The notes beneath the pieces were generated by a model. The model saw nothing but the letters and a program-made list of their open reading frames with translations, made no database searches and was not told the origin of the DNA. Positions 7,183 to 15,485 of a stretch of 64,000 nt of DNA are shown piece by piece. Each line of letters begins with the position of its first letter. Positions within the stretch are counted from its first letter, which is position 1. The position numbers and the translations under genes are program-made. The DNA lies in NCBI RefSeq assembly GCF_036227325.1, contig NZ_CP109467.1, forward strand, positions 5,952,001 through 6,016,000, given 5' to 3'. The DNA comes from Streptomyces sp. NBC_01465. GTDB taxonomy: Bacteria; Actinomycetota; Actinomycetes; Streptomycetales; Streptomycetaceae.

Positions 7183-8391
7183 TCACGCGCCGACGGTGAC
7201 CGTGAAGCGGACCGGGCTGCCGTCGTGGGCGGCGCCGGAGACGTCGGGCTGGCCGTCGGGGCGTACGTCGTCGTACGGGAAGGCGTAGCCGATGGGGGAG
7301 TTGGCGTGGACCACGCGTGACCAGTGGTTGGTGATGTCGCCCTGGTAGTAGTCGGCGGTGGTGGTGCCGTTCGGCTGGGTGGGGTGGGTCAGCATGATCG
7401 AGCGGTTGAAGCCGGCAGCGAGGCGGGCGAGGATCGCCTTCTTGTCGTCGGAGTCGGCCGGGTTGTTGGTGAACGGGCCGTGGTTGCAGGTGAAGACGTC
7501 CTTGGAGACGGGCTTGGTGAAGGTGTGCCCGCCGATGAAGGTGAGGGTGTCGCCGCTGACCCGTCCGGTGACGGTGCCGCGGCCGCCCTGCAGGTCGATG
7601 GCGAGGTCGGTGGAGCGGTACTTCTCCCAGACCTGGTCGATGTACGCGGTCCACAGGTCGCGGAACGGCATCTGGTCGGGGCGGTCGAAGAACGGGGCCA
7701 TCAGGTTCTGCGGGGAGATGACACGCAGGACCTTTCCGTCGGCGGCGCGGATGACCAGTTGGTCCCAGGGCTGGCCGTCCTTGGCGGCCTGGGCGGTCAG
7801 GTCGGCGGCGATGCGGTCCACGGCGCCGTCGGGGAGCGGGGCGACGGTGTGGGTCTCGGTGCCGGTGAGGGTGAGGCCGATGGGGAGTGCGGTGACCAGG
7901 TCGACGTAGGAGATGTTGGCGTAGAGCTGGTCGGGGTTGAAGGTGAACTCGCAGAACGACCAGGTGCGGCCGTAGTTCGCGTCGGTGGAGGTCGCGAAGG
8001 CGGGCTCGACGAGGGACGGGCCGGGGTTGAGGTAGAAGGAGAGGGTGTCGTCGCGTACGAAGTAGACGCGGGCGCCGTACATCTGAGGCAGCGTCAGGAC
8101 GACGGGGCCCGCGCCGGCCCCCTTGAGGGGGATCGCGCAGTCGACGGGGAGCGGGGTCTGCGGGGCGCCGGGGGAGTCGGGGTGGTAGACGCTGCCGTCG
8201 GCGCGCAGGAGGACCCAGCGGTCGGTGCCCTGCTCGTGGCCCGTGACGTAGGCGTTGACGTTGCCGGGCAACGACTTGTTCTCCAGGGCGAGTTCACAGG
8301 TTGCGGCCGAGGCGGTGGCGCTCCAGGTGGGGTAGGTGAGCGCTGCGGCCGCGGCGGCGGTGCCGGTCAGGAACAGTCTGCGGGATATCAC
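7183..8391 (-). CDS. Glycoside hydrolase family 64 endo-beta-1,3-glucanase, Tat-secreted
   Basis: A 402 aa secreted enzyme. It begins with a twin-arginine signal (SRRLFLTGTAAAAAALTYP, then an Ala-rich cleavage region near residue 28). The mature part matches GH64 laminaripentaose-producing beta-1,3-glucanases: segments such as YGARVYFVRDDTLSFYLNPGP, FTFNPDQLYANISYVD and TFTCNHGPFTNNP-like text are characteristic of the family. It would cut beta-1,3-glucan of fungal walls or laminarin outside the cell. The GTG at 8391 is chosen for its GGAG ribosome-binding site 6 bases upstream. A 14-bp palindrome 83 bases upstream probably controls it. There is no carbohydrate-binding module at the C-terminus. 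Confidence 0.92.
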   Translation of the reverse strand: MISRRLFLTGTAAAAAALTYPTWSATASAATCELALENKSLPGNVNAYVTGHEQGTDRWVLLRADGSVYHPDSPGAPQTPLPVDCAIPLKGAGAGPVVLTLPQMYGARVYFVRDDTLSFYLNPGPSLVEPAFATSTDANYGRTWSFCEFTFNPDQLYANISYVDLVTALPIGLTLTGTETHTVAPLPDGAVDRIAADLTAQAAKDGQPWDQLVIRAADGKVLRVISPQNLMAPFFDRPDQMPFRDLWTAYIDQVWEKYRSTDLAIDLQGGRGTVTGRVSGDTLTFIGGHTFTKPVSKDVFTCNHGPFTNNPADSDDKKAILARLAAGFNRSIMLTHPTQPNGTTTADYYQGDITNHWSRVVHANSPIGYAFPYDDVRPDGQPDVSGAAHDGSPVRFTVTVGA

Positions 8392-8473
8392 GCACGTCTC
8401 CTGTGGTGTGGGGGGTGGGGGAGGTGCGTTCCACACTGTTGCGAGACCCGGAGATGAGGTCAATACCTGTGAC

Positions 8474-8487
8474 TGAGAGCGCTCTCA
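8474..8487. promoter_or_regulatory. Palindromic LacI-type operator upstream of GH64 gene
   Basis: Perfect 14-bp palindrome TGAGAGCGCTCTCA. Its CG-centred form closely resembles the CebR/CelR operator of actinomycetes (TGGGAGCGCTCCCA), bound by LacI-family repressors that sense oligosaccharides. The location 83 bases before the glucanase start supports a role as substrate-responsive operator (inference). Confidence 0.7.
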
Positions 8488-8551
8488 ATTATTTCGTTCC
8501 TTCACAACTTGATGGCTGTGGTGCTGAGTTCGCCGCTGTTCGCAGCTGGAA

Positions 8552-8591
8552 GCCGGGCGGCGGCGGGCCCTCGGTGGCGCCGCCGCCCGGC
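8552..8591. other. Strong GC hairpin in the GH64 upstream region
   Basis: Perfect 14-nt arms (GCCGGGCGGCGGCG and its complement) at 8552-8565 and 8578-8591 with a 12-nt loop. On the minus strand it is preceded by a GGAGG and a six-codon ATG...TAG frame at 8600-8620. It may be a terminator, or an attenuator-like element for the GH64 transcript. The remaining bases of the 8392-8842 gap show no convincing gene. Confidence 0.5.
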
Positions 8592-8842
8592 TCCGGCGGC
8601 TACTCGCGGATCAGGTTCATGGAACGCGCACCTCCGTCAGGGGTGACGCGGGGTCACACGGGGCGTGCGGGATTCATACGCAAATGCCTCTGCGCGCCCC
8701 GGATGATCCGCCGCGGAAGCGGAAGGATTCTCCTTGCCCTCCATTACGCCTGGAAGGCGCCGATCCGCACATCGGTCCCCGGACCCCGGACTGTTGAAGA
8801 TGTGCCGGTGTTGAATGCACCGGCGCGTGCGAGGAGGAAGAC

Positions 8843-10180
8843 GTGCGCGTTGCGCGGACCCCCAACCCCCGGCTCAGAGCGCTGCTCGGGGAGTCGGGGT
8901 GGACCGGACAGGCGCTCGCCGACGCGGTCAACGCGGCGGCCGCCGAAGCCGGGACGCGGCTGCACTACGACCGGACCGCCGTCGCCCACTGGCTCTCCGG
9001 TACGTGCCCGCCCGCCCCGGTCGCCGGATTTGTCGCCGAGGTGCTCTCGCGCCGGACACGGCGCGAAGTTACGGTGGACGACACGGGGCTGGCGCGGACG
9101 TCGGGGCATTGCGGGGTGCCCGGCAGCGCTGCCGCCGCGCTGGAGGACATCGTGGCACCTCTCGAAGAGCTGGCGGGGCGGCGTGCCGTGCTGCGCTCGA
9201 CCGTATACAGCCTGGCGGCGACGCAGCTGCCGTCGTTCGCCCAACTGCCGCCCCCGGTGGCCGAGTCGAAGCACCGTACCGAAGGCCTGCGGATCGACGG
9301 CTCCCACGTCCGCACCGCCACCCTCATGCTCGGTGTCTTCTCCGACGCCGACACGGCGTTCGGCGGCGGCCGCTCCCGGCAGGCCCTCGCCGCTTTCCTC
9401 GGTACGGACATGGCGCTGTGGCTGCGTTCGGGAGGTGCGCCCGGGGTGCGCGCCCAACTCCTGGCCGCTGCCGCGGACTTGACGTACCTCGCCGGGTTCA
9501 TGTGCTTCGACGACCGGCTACAGGGTGCCGCGCAGCACTACTACACCGCCGCCGCCCGGCTCGCCTCCGCCGCCGGGGACCCGGCCCGCTACGCGCTCGC
9601 GCTGCGCGGGATGAGCGTGCAGGCCCATGAGCTCGGCCATTGTGCGGAGTCGCTGCGGCTCGCGTCAGCCGCCGTGGCGAGCGCGCCGCCGGGCGGACCG
9701 CGGGTCGCGTTCTTCACCGGGCAGCTGGCGGTGGCCTCCGCCGCGGCCGGCGACCGCAGGGCCGCGCTCACCCATCTCGCCTCTGCCGAACGGGCGTTGG
9801 CGCGGGCCGATCTGGCGGGCGCGGGCATCGGTGCGTACCACCAGGCCTCGCTCGCCCACCAGCAGTCCGAGACCCTCGCCCTCCTCGGCGACCTGCCGCG
9901 CGCCGCCGAACTCCTCGCGCTGTCCCTGCGGCACCGCCCGCCGGGGGAGCGCCGCTCGCGTGCGGTCACGAAGGCGCGGCTGGCCGGGATACGGCTGCGG
10001 ATGGGGCATGTGGAGCACGCCTGCGAGGACTGGCGGGGCTTCCTCGATGACCACCCGATGCTGGAGTCGGGGCGCGCGGACGCCGCCCTGCGCTCTCTGC
10101 GCAGGGAGCTGCGCCCGTACGCGGCTTCGGTGCCTGCGGCGCGGGACGTGCTGGCCAGGGCGGGTGCGGGGGCGCGCTGA
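8843..10180 (+). CDS. Transcriptional regulator with N-terminal HTH and TPR-like repeats
   Basis: A 445 aa protein. The first 75 residues (NPRLRALLGESGWTGQALADAVNAAAAEAG, then RTAVAHWLSGTCPP) look like the lambda-repressor/XRE-type HTH found at the start of many Streptomyces TPR regulators. Residues about 170-430 are Ala-rich helical pairs (for example AALTHLASAERALARADLAG and HQQSETLALLGDLPRAAELLAL) typical of degenerate tetratricopeptide repeats. The architecture resembles NsdA/BldD-like developmental regulators in outline, but I cannot assign an orthologue. The start codon GTG is well supported by a GAGGAGGAAG ribosome-binding site. It converges on the minus-strand gene ending at 10187. 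Confidence 0.8.
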   Translation: MRVARTPNPRLRALLGESGWTGQALADAVNAAAAEAGTRLHYDRTAVAHWLSGTCPPAPVAGFVAEVLSRRTRREVTVDDTGLARTSGHCGVPGSAAAALEDIVAPLEELAGRRAVLRSTVYSLAATQLPSFAQLPPPVAESKHRTEGLRIDGSHVRTATLMLGVFSDADTAFGGGRSRQALAAFLGTDMALWLRSGGAPGVRAQLLAAAADLTYLAGFMCFDDRLQGAAQHYYTAAARLASAAGDPARYALALRGMSVQAHELGHCAESLRLASAAVASAPPGGPRVAFFTGQLAVASAAAGDRRAALTHLASAERALARADLAGAGIGAYHQASLAHQQSETLALLGDLPRAAELLALSLRHRPPGERRSRAVTKARLAGIRLRMGHVEHACEDWRGFLDDHPMLESGRADAALRSLRRELRPYAASVPAARDVLARAGAGAR

Positions 10181-10186
10181 GGCGCT

Positions 10187-11221
10187 TCAGGTGCGGCGTC
10201 CCGGGATGGTGGTCGAGGACGGCGTGACGGGGGACAACTCCACTGTTCCGACCCGGCGTTCGACCGCTGCGGCGGGTCCGAGTCCGGTCAGTGCGGCGGC
10301 GAGTTCGCGGGCGAGGGCGGGGTCGGCGCCCCGGGCCGCGGTGATGCCGACCGATGCCGTACCGGCCAGCCATTCGGGTCGGATGTCCTCGGGGCCTGCG
10401 GCGAAGTGGAGCGGGATCATGCCTGCCGCGTGGAGGGCGGTGTCCTCGGGGTCGGGGGCGCCGGCCACGATCAGGGCGTCGCAGAAGGAGGCCAGTTCCC
10501 TGATGGTGGAGCGCCGGTCGCTGGCGGCGTAGCACACGGTCTTCGGGTCCTGCGGGACCAGCAGTGGGAAGCGTTCGCGCAGGGCGACCGCCACCGACCC
10601 GGTGTCCTCCACGGGCAGTCCGGGCTGCAGGACGACGGCGACCCGGGCGGGGTCGTCGATCCGTACGTCGTGCACGCCTCCCACGTCCTCCACGAGCAGG
10701 ACGCCGCCGGGGGGTGCCGCGTCCAGCAGGACCGGCAGCACCGCATGCCCCTCGCGCCCCACCACGAGGACGGTGTCGCCGCGGGACGCGAACCGCAGCA
10801 CCTCGTCGCGGGCCGACAGCGCGAGCGGGCAGAGCCCGGCGGCCTGGGCCCCGTGCTCGCGCGCGCCTTCGCAGCGGGGGTCGGGTGCGCCGAGCACGAT
10901 GCGCCGGGTCCGCATCACCTCGGCGCAGGCGGCGACTTCGGCTTCGACGTCGGCGCGGCAGGCGACGGCGAGCCCGGAGGGGGTCTCGTCGCGGCCCAGG
11001 TACGTGACGGCGCGGACGGGTACGGCGCCCTCGGCGGTGGCGGCGAAGGGCGCGTACCGCACGTCGAGTCCGCGGCGTCGCAGCGCCCCGCCGAGGAGGG
11101 CTGCGGAGGGGCAGACGACCTGTCCGCGCGAGGGGTGCCCGAAGGCGGTGGCGACCACGGCTTCACCGGGCAGCACCGGGAGTGAGGTGGCCAGGGTCTC
11201 CTGGCGGCGGGATCGGTTCAT
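10187..11221 (-). CDS. IspH-like iron-sulfur protein, divergent
   Basis: A 344 aa protein related to 4-hydroxy-3-methylbut-2-enyl diphosphate reductase (IspH). The three cysteines that hold the 4Fe-4S cluster appear conserved at Cys37 (VVCPSA), Cys131 (LCPLALS) and Cys230 (TVCYAASDRR), with the normal spacing of about 95-100 residues. However the substrate side is altered: the stretch aligned with the HPExxGT motif reads REGHAVLPVL, so the catalytic Glu is missing; the His after TCPLVTKV is replaced by Arg; and the SxNS motif reads AGAPDPEDT. It is probably a paralogue with a new role rather than the housekeeping reductase. The ATG at 11221 is preferred over an upstream in-frame start. It follows an AraC gene in the same direction. 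Confidence 0.78.
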   Translation of the reverse strand: MNRSRRQETLATSLPVLPGEAVVATAFGHPSRGQVVCPSAALLGGALRRRGLDVRYAPFAATAEGAVPVRAVTYLGRDETPSGLAVACRADVEAEVAACAEVMRTRRIVLGAPDPRCEGAREHGAQAAGLCPLALSARDEVLRFASRGDTVLVVGREGHAVLPVLLDAAPPGGVLLVEDVGGVHDVRIDDPARVAVVLQPGLPVEDTGSVAVALRERFPLLVPQDPKTVCYAASDRRSTIRELASFCDALIVAGAPDPEDTALHAAGMIPLHFAAGPEDIRPEWLAGTASVGITAARGADPALARELAAALTGLGPAAAVERRVGTVELSPVTPSSTTIPGRRT

Positions 11222-11359
11222 GATCGAATACTGGGGTTCCTGGCGGGCCCAGCAGCACACGACAGCGGTTTGCAGGGCCGTACGGACGAACTACCGGCCA
11301 CCTTCGCGGACCCCGCCCGCACAGGACAAGGGAGTATGCCGCCGTGACGGGGCCGCACT

Positions 11360-11377
11360 CTTCACACGGGGGTGAAG
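11360..11377 (-). terminator. Possible short hairpin after AraC gene
   Basis: CTTCAC (11360-11365)/GTGAAG (11372-11377) with a 6-nt loop, 32 bases beyond the AraC stop on the minus strand. Weak, short stem; it might separate the AraC and IspH-like transcripts. Confidence 0.35.
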
Positions 11378-11408
11378 GGCGGGGACGGTCGTGCCGGACC
11401 CGCATGGC

Positions 11409-12356
11409 TCAGCCTGCGGTGAGCCGGTCCGCCCGAAGCTTCCGGTACTGCCCCGGCGCCACCCCGTACTCCCGTTTGAAGGCCTTGGCGAAGGCGAACT
11501 CCGAGGAATATCCCGCACGTTCGGCCACCTGACGCAGTGGCGTCTCGTCCGTGCGCAGCAGCCTCCCCGCCGTCGTCATCCGCCACCAGGTCAGATACGC
11601 GAGCGGCGGCATGCCCACCGTCGCGGTGAACCGCCGCGCGAAGGGTGCCCGCGAAAGGCCCGAGAGCACTCCGAGCTCCTCCACCGTCCAGGGGTGCGAG
11701 GGCGCGTCGTGGACGGCGCGCAGCGCGGTGGCCACCGACGGGTCGGCCAGGGCCGCGGCCCAGCCGGCCGGGTGTCCGTCGCAGTGCCGCTCGCTCAGCC
11801 ACCAGGCGCGCATGATGTACAGCAACAGGGTGTCCAGGAGCGTGGAGACGACCGCGTCGGAGCCCGGCTGCGGATCCTCCAGCTCGGCGCCGAGCAGTTC
11901 GACGGTCGTCCGCAGCGAGCGGTGCGCGCCGAACCGCGCGGGCAGGTGCACCACCGCGGGCAGCTCGGCCAGCAGGGGGTGCATGCGGCTGCGGTCCAGC
12001 TGGTAGGCGCCGCACAGCATCACCGCGGACGGCGGTTCCGGGCGCGTACGGTCCCGGGCCGGCCCGGGCCACGATCCGTCCGGCTGCAGCGTGAACTCCT
12101 CGAGTGCCACGCCTGGTTCGCTCGCCAGCGCATACCCGCGCCCGTGCGCGAGGAAGGCGATGTCGCCGGGGCCGAGCCGTACGGGTTCGGTGTCGGGGTC
12201 GTCGGACATCAACCAGGCCGACCCCTGCAGTACGACATGGAATCCGACCCCGCCGGTGTCGGGGAAGCGGATCCCCCACGGTGCGTGCCGCTCGGTCCGC
12301 GAGGAGTGCGGCCGCCCCGTCCGCATCGCCACGATCGCGTCGCTGAGTACATCCAT
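11409..12356 (-). CDS. AraC-family transcriptional regulator with N-terminal cupin
   Basis: A 315 aa regulator. Residues about 10-180 form a cupin-type sensor (GVGFHVVLQGSAWL followed by LGPGDIAFLAHGRGYAL), of the AraC_binding/cupin_6 kind often found beside oxidoreductases. Residues about 215-310 contain the two AraC helix-turn-helix motifs (WTVEELGVLSGLSRAPFARRFTATVG and PLRQVAERAGYSSEFAFAKAFKREYG). The ATG at 12356 gives a full-length protein. It is divergent from the quinone oxidoreductase gene, with 101 bases between the start codons, which is a common arrangement where the regulator controls the neighbouring enzyme. Confidence 0.92.
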   Translation of the reverse strand: MDVLSDAIVAMRTGRPHSSRTERHAPWGIRFPDTGGVGFHVVLQGSAWLMSDDPDTEPVRLGPGDIAFLAHGRGYALASEPGVALEEFTLQPDGSWPGPARDRTRPEPPSAVMLCGAYQLDRSRMHPLLAELPAVVHLPARFGAHRSLRTTVELLGAELEDPQPGSDAVVSTLLDTLLLYIMRAWWLSERHCDGHPAGWAAALADPSVATALRAVHDAPSHPWTVEELGVLSGLSRAPFARRFTATVGMPPLAYLTWWRMTTAGRLLRTDETPLRQVAERAGYSSEFAFAKAFKREYGVAPGQYRKLRADRLTAG

Positions 12357-12457
12357 GTCCGCACGGTAGCCCACTCGCTCCGCACCGAGACGATGGGACA
12401 GGAACGGGAGACATTCGGCCATGGATCGTCTCGTGCACCGCGCATAGCGTCACTCTC

Positions 12458-13456
12458 ATGACGACCACCACTGCGCGCACCGTACTGTTCGACGAGATCG
12501 GCGGACCCGAGGTCCTCAAGATCGAGGACCTCGGGCTCCCCGCGCCGGGACCCGGCCAAGTCCTCATCCGTAACCGGGCGTTGGGCCTCAACCGCGCCGA
12601 AGCCCTCTTCCGCGCCGGTACCTACTACTACCAGCCGACCCTGCCCGCCTCCCGCAACGGTTACGAGGCCGCGGGCACCGTCGAGGCGGTCGGCGAGGGT
12701 GTCACCGCATTCGCCCCCGGCGACCCCGTGATGACGGCGGGAAACTTCGAACTCTCCGCCCACGGCGTCCACGCCGAGCTGGTGCTCCTTCCCGAGTCGG
12801 CGGTCGTGGCCCGTCCCCCGGAGGTGGACCCGGTCACCGCCGCCGCGGTCTGGGTCACCTACTCCACGGCGTACGGCGCCCTGATCCGGACCGCGGGCAT
12901 GCAGTCCGGCGACCGCGTGCTGATCACCGGCGCCTCCAGCGGTGTCGGCACCGCCGCCCTTCAGGTCGTACGGCGCGCGGGCGCGATCCCCATCGCCACC
13001 ACCCGTACCGCCGCCAAACGGCAGCGGCTCCTGGACCTGGGCGCAGCCCATGTGATCGTCACCGACGAGCAGCCGGACCTGGTGAAGGAGGTCGGGCGCC
13101 TCACCGGATCGGCCGGCGCCGACATCGTGCTCGACGCGATCGGCGGCCCCGCCTTCGCCACCCTCGGTGACGCCACGGCCCCGGGCGGCACCCTGGTCCT
13201 CTACGGCTGGCTCTCCGGGGCCCCTGTGGCGCTGTCCGGCAACTGGCCCCTGACGGTGCACGGTTACGCCAACCCGGCCGTCGTCAGGACCGAGGAGGGC
13301 CGCCGCCGCGCCGCGGCGTACATCACCTCCGGTCTCGCCGACGGCACCCTGAACCCGGTGATCGCCGAGACCTTCGACGGCCTGGACCGCATGGCGGACG
13401 CACACCGGCTGATGGAGTCCAACACCCACACCGGCAAGATCGTCGTCACGCTGTAG
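12458..13456 (+). CDS. Zinc-type alcohol dehydrogenase-like / quinone oxidoreductase (MDR superfamily)
   Basis: A 332 aa NADPH-dependent reductase. The N-terminal GroES-like domain (GPGQVLIRNRALGLNRAEALFR) lacks the catalytic-zinc cysteine and histidine, as in the QOR/zeta-crystallin branch. The Rossmann fold begins with VLITGASSGVGTAALQVV near residue 150, a variant of the AxxGxxG nucleotide motif. Substrates are likely quinones or alpha,beta-unsaturated carbonyls. The divergent AraC gene is its likely regulator. Confidence 0.9.
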   Translation: MTTTTARTVLFDEIGGPEVLKIEDLGLPAPGPGQVLIRNRALGLNRAEALFRAGTYYYQPTLPASRNGYEAAGTVEAVGEGVTAFAPGDPVMTAGNFELSAHGVHAELVLLPESAVVARPPEVDPVTAAAVWVTYSTAYGALIRTAGMQSGDRVLITGASSGVGTAALQVVRRAGAIPIATTRTAAKRQRLLDLGAAHVIVTDEQPDLVKEVGRLTGSAGADIVLDAIGGPAFATLGDATAPGGTLVLYGWLSGAPVALSGNWPLTVHGYANPAVVRTEEGRRRAAAYITSGLADGTLNPVIAETFDGLDRMADAHRLMESNTHTGKIVVTL

Positions 13457-13553
13457 CCGCAGCGGAGCTGCCACTCCCGCAAAGGCGTCGACGGGATGCC
13501 GTGACCGGTGTCATTCTCGGGTTACGGCGACATATTCCAGCCTTGGGTGCGAC

Positions 13554-14390
13554 ATGACGGCATTACGACGGTACGCGACCGGCCCCGGATCCCGCAGAGA
13601 AGCATGGGGGGTCGCCCTCCTCCTCTGCCTCCCCCTGGCCGCGTGCAGCGGCCAGGGCGGGCCGGGGGGCGCGAACGGCTCGGGCGGCGAGGCGGGGGCG
13701 ACGATCGCGCAGGGGGCGACGGGCGAGAGCGCCGCAGGCGGTGGCACGGAACCCGGCGGTACCGCCGGGGGCGCCAACGGCGGTGGCACGAGCAGCAGTT
13801 CACCGGGCGGCAGCACAGGGAGAGGGGCCGCTGGTGGCGTGAGTCCGTCGGGCGGACGCACCGGCGGCGGCACATCGAGCGGCAACACCGGCGGCGGCAC
13901 ATCGAGCGGCAACACCGGCGGCGGAGCCCCCGGCGCGCCCGGCGGCGCAACCCCCGGCGGCAATGGCGGCAACGGCGGTGGCGGCGGCCCCAAGGCGCCA
14001 GGATCGCCCCTGAAGATCCCGGTGGTCGTACTCGAGGGCAAGCCCATCAACCCCGAGGGCCGTACCAACGAGAACGGTGAGTTCGAAGAGAGCATCTGGC
14101 CCACCATCGAGGGCCAGTTCAGGGACGCGTGCGGCGACCACACGGTCTGCGTCACGCTGGTGCGCAGGTACGAGACCCTCACCGGTGTCAGTCCTTGCGG
14201 TTACGCGCGGACGGAACCGGCCGGCGACACCGTGGTCGCACGAGGCAAGAACACTGTGGTCACCGTCATCGGCGGCCTCCCGTGCCCGCCGCCCTCCCCG
14301 CCGCCGTCCCCGCTGTCGCCGTCCCCCTCACCCGGCACCACCTCCCCGGCCGCCTCCCTCACGACATCCGCGCCCCCTGCCGGTCCATGA
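13554..14390 (+). CDS. Glycine-rich lipoprotein, unknown function
   Basis: A 278 aa product with a lipobox near residue 31 (LPLAAC). Residues about 32-150 are low-complexity Gly/Ser/Thr sequence, including two exact 27-base tandem copies at 13863-13916. A small folded part (about residues 155-235: PLKIPVVVLEGKPINPEGRTNENGEFEESIW...) with three cysteines follows, then a Pro/Ser tail. It starts just after the oxidoreductase but has its own leader. It overlaps the next gene by ATGA, so the two are translationally coupled and probably work together at the membrane. I recognise no family. Confidence 0.72.
   Translation: MTALRRYATGPGSRREAWGVALLLCLPLAACSGQGGPGGANGSGGEAGATIAQGATGESAAGGGTEPGGTAGGANGGGTSSSSPGGSTGRGAAGGVSPSGGRTGGGTSSGNTGGGTSSGNTGGGAPGAPGGATPGGNGGNGGGGGPKAPGSPLKIPVVVLEGKPINPEGRTNENGEFEESIWPTIEGQFRDACGDHTVCVTLVRRYETLTGVSPCGYARTEPAGDTVVARGKNTVVTVIGGLPCPPPSPPPSPLSPSPSPGTTSPAASLTTSAPPAGP
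13863..13916 (+). repeat. Two exact 27-bp tandem repeats within the Gly-rich lipoprotein gene
   Basis: Units at 13863-13889 and 13890-13916 each encode nine residues (GGGTSSGNT). They keep the reading frame and extend the flexible linker. Confidence 0.9.
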
Positions 14391-15376
14391 CGGACGAAGC
14401 ACCCCCCATCCCACCCGCCGGCACCGTCAGCATCCGCCGCCTGGGCACCCTCTTCGGCGCCGTCGCGGCCCCCACCACCTTCGTCACCGCACTGCTCTAC
14501 TTCTTCGGCTACTTCCACGCCTACTGGTTCTTCGACTACTTCGGCATCAACTCCACGGTCCTGGGTCTGAGCACGGTGGACTACCTCCTCCGCAGCCAGG
14601 ACGCCCTCTTCGTCCCGATGACCGTGACCGCGGCCGCGGTTCTGGCGGCCTTCTGGGCATACGCCTTGTTACGTACTCAACTGGCATTCAGGGCCCGCCC
14701 CGAAGTGCTGCGCATCGCCGTCCCGGCCGTGGCGGGCGCCGGACTGCTTCTCTCCCTCGGTGGATTCTGGAGCGTCCTGGCCCCCACGTTTCTCAACGAC
14801 CACCTGGTCGCCGCCCCGCTCAGCCTCGCCTCCGGCGTCGTCCTGCTCGGCTACGCCCTCCACTTGAACCGCGTCGCCGCCGCAGCCCCACCAGCCCCCG
14901 CACCGGACCCCGCACGCGACGACGACACGGACGACACGCCCTCCGTCCCGCCACCACCCGAACCACCCCGCGCCGCGCGCCCGGGATGGGCCGACACAGC
15001 CGAGTGGGCCGTGCTTTTCGTGCTCGTGGGCCTGAGCCTCTTCTGGGCCGCCAGCGACTACGCCTCCGCGGTGGGCCGGACCCGAGCGCAGCAATTCGTG
15101 GCGGGAATGCCGGCCTACCCCACCACCGTGCTCTACAGCGCCCGCGCCCTCAGCATCGAAGAACCGGGCGTCCACGAGACCCGCTGCCGCAACCCCAAGT
15201 CCGCCTACCCGTACCGCTACGACGGCCTCAAGCTGATGCTCAACTCCGCCGACCAGTACGTCTTTCTCCCTCAGGGCTGGACCCCCACCACCGGCTCCGC
15301 CCTCCTGATCCCCCGCACCGACACCATCCGCCTGGAGTTCCTGCCGCCCTACGCCGTCCCGCCGCCCGCCTGTTGA
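14387..15376 (+). CDS. Multi-pass membrane protein, unknown function, one TTA codon
   Basis: A 329 aa protein with about five predicted membrane segments: near residues 18-40, 73-95, 105-130, 137-155 and 205-225. A Pro/Asp-rich loop (about 160-200) interrupts them, and a soluble C-terminal part of about 100 residues probably lies outside the cell. Leucine 95 is encoded by TTA (14669-14671), so expression may depend on bldA. The start overlaps the stop of the Gly-rich lipoprotein gene (ATGA). No transporter or enzyme motif is visible; the lipoprotein is its likely partner. Confidence 0.78.
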   Translation: MTDEAPPIPPAGTVSIRRLGTLFGAVAAPTTFVTALLYFFGYFHAYWFFDYFGINSTVLGLSTVDYLLRSQDALFVPMTVTAAAVLAAFWAYALLRTQLAFRARPEVLRIAVPAVAGAGLLLSLGGFWSVLAPTFLNDHLVAAPLSLASGVVLLGYALHLNRVAAAAPPAPAPDPARDDDTDDTPSVPPPPEPPRAARPGWADTAEWAVLFVLVGLSLFWAASDYASAVGRTRAQQFVAGMPAYPTTVLYSARALSIEEPGVHETRCRNPKSAYPYRYDGLKLMLNSADQYVFLPQGWTPTTGSALLIPRTDTIRLEFLPPYAVPPPAC

Positions 15377-15485
15377 GACAGCAGACTTGGCACGCGCTTT
15401 ACACACCATTCCGCAACCGCGCCGCCCACCCGCTTGTCTCTATGAACGTTGAATCGAAGCAGTAGTGACGTGAGTGGAGCGGGAC

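Noticed and set aside
8403..9482. A plus-strand open frame across the GH64 upstream gap
   Set aside because: It continues through the regulator gene at 8843 in a different frame and lacks a plausible start site or domain.
10187..11221. Assignment as the housekeeping ispH
   Set aside because: Catalytic and substrate-binding residues differ; only the three cluster cysteines match well.
13863..13916. Possible CRISPR-like direct repeats
   Set aside because: The two 27-bp units are adjacent without spacers and in frame within a Gly-rich coding sequence.
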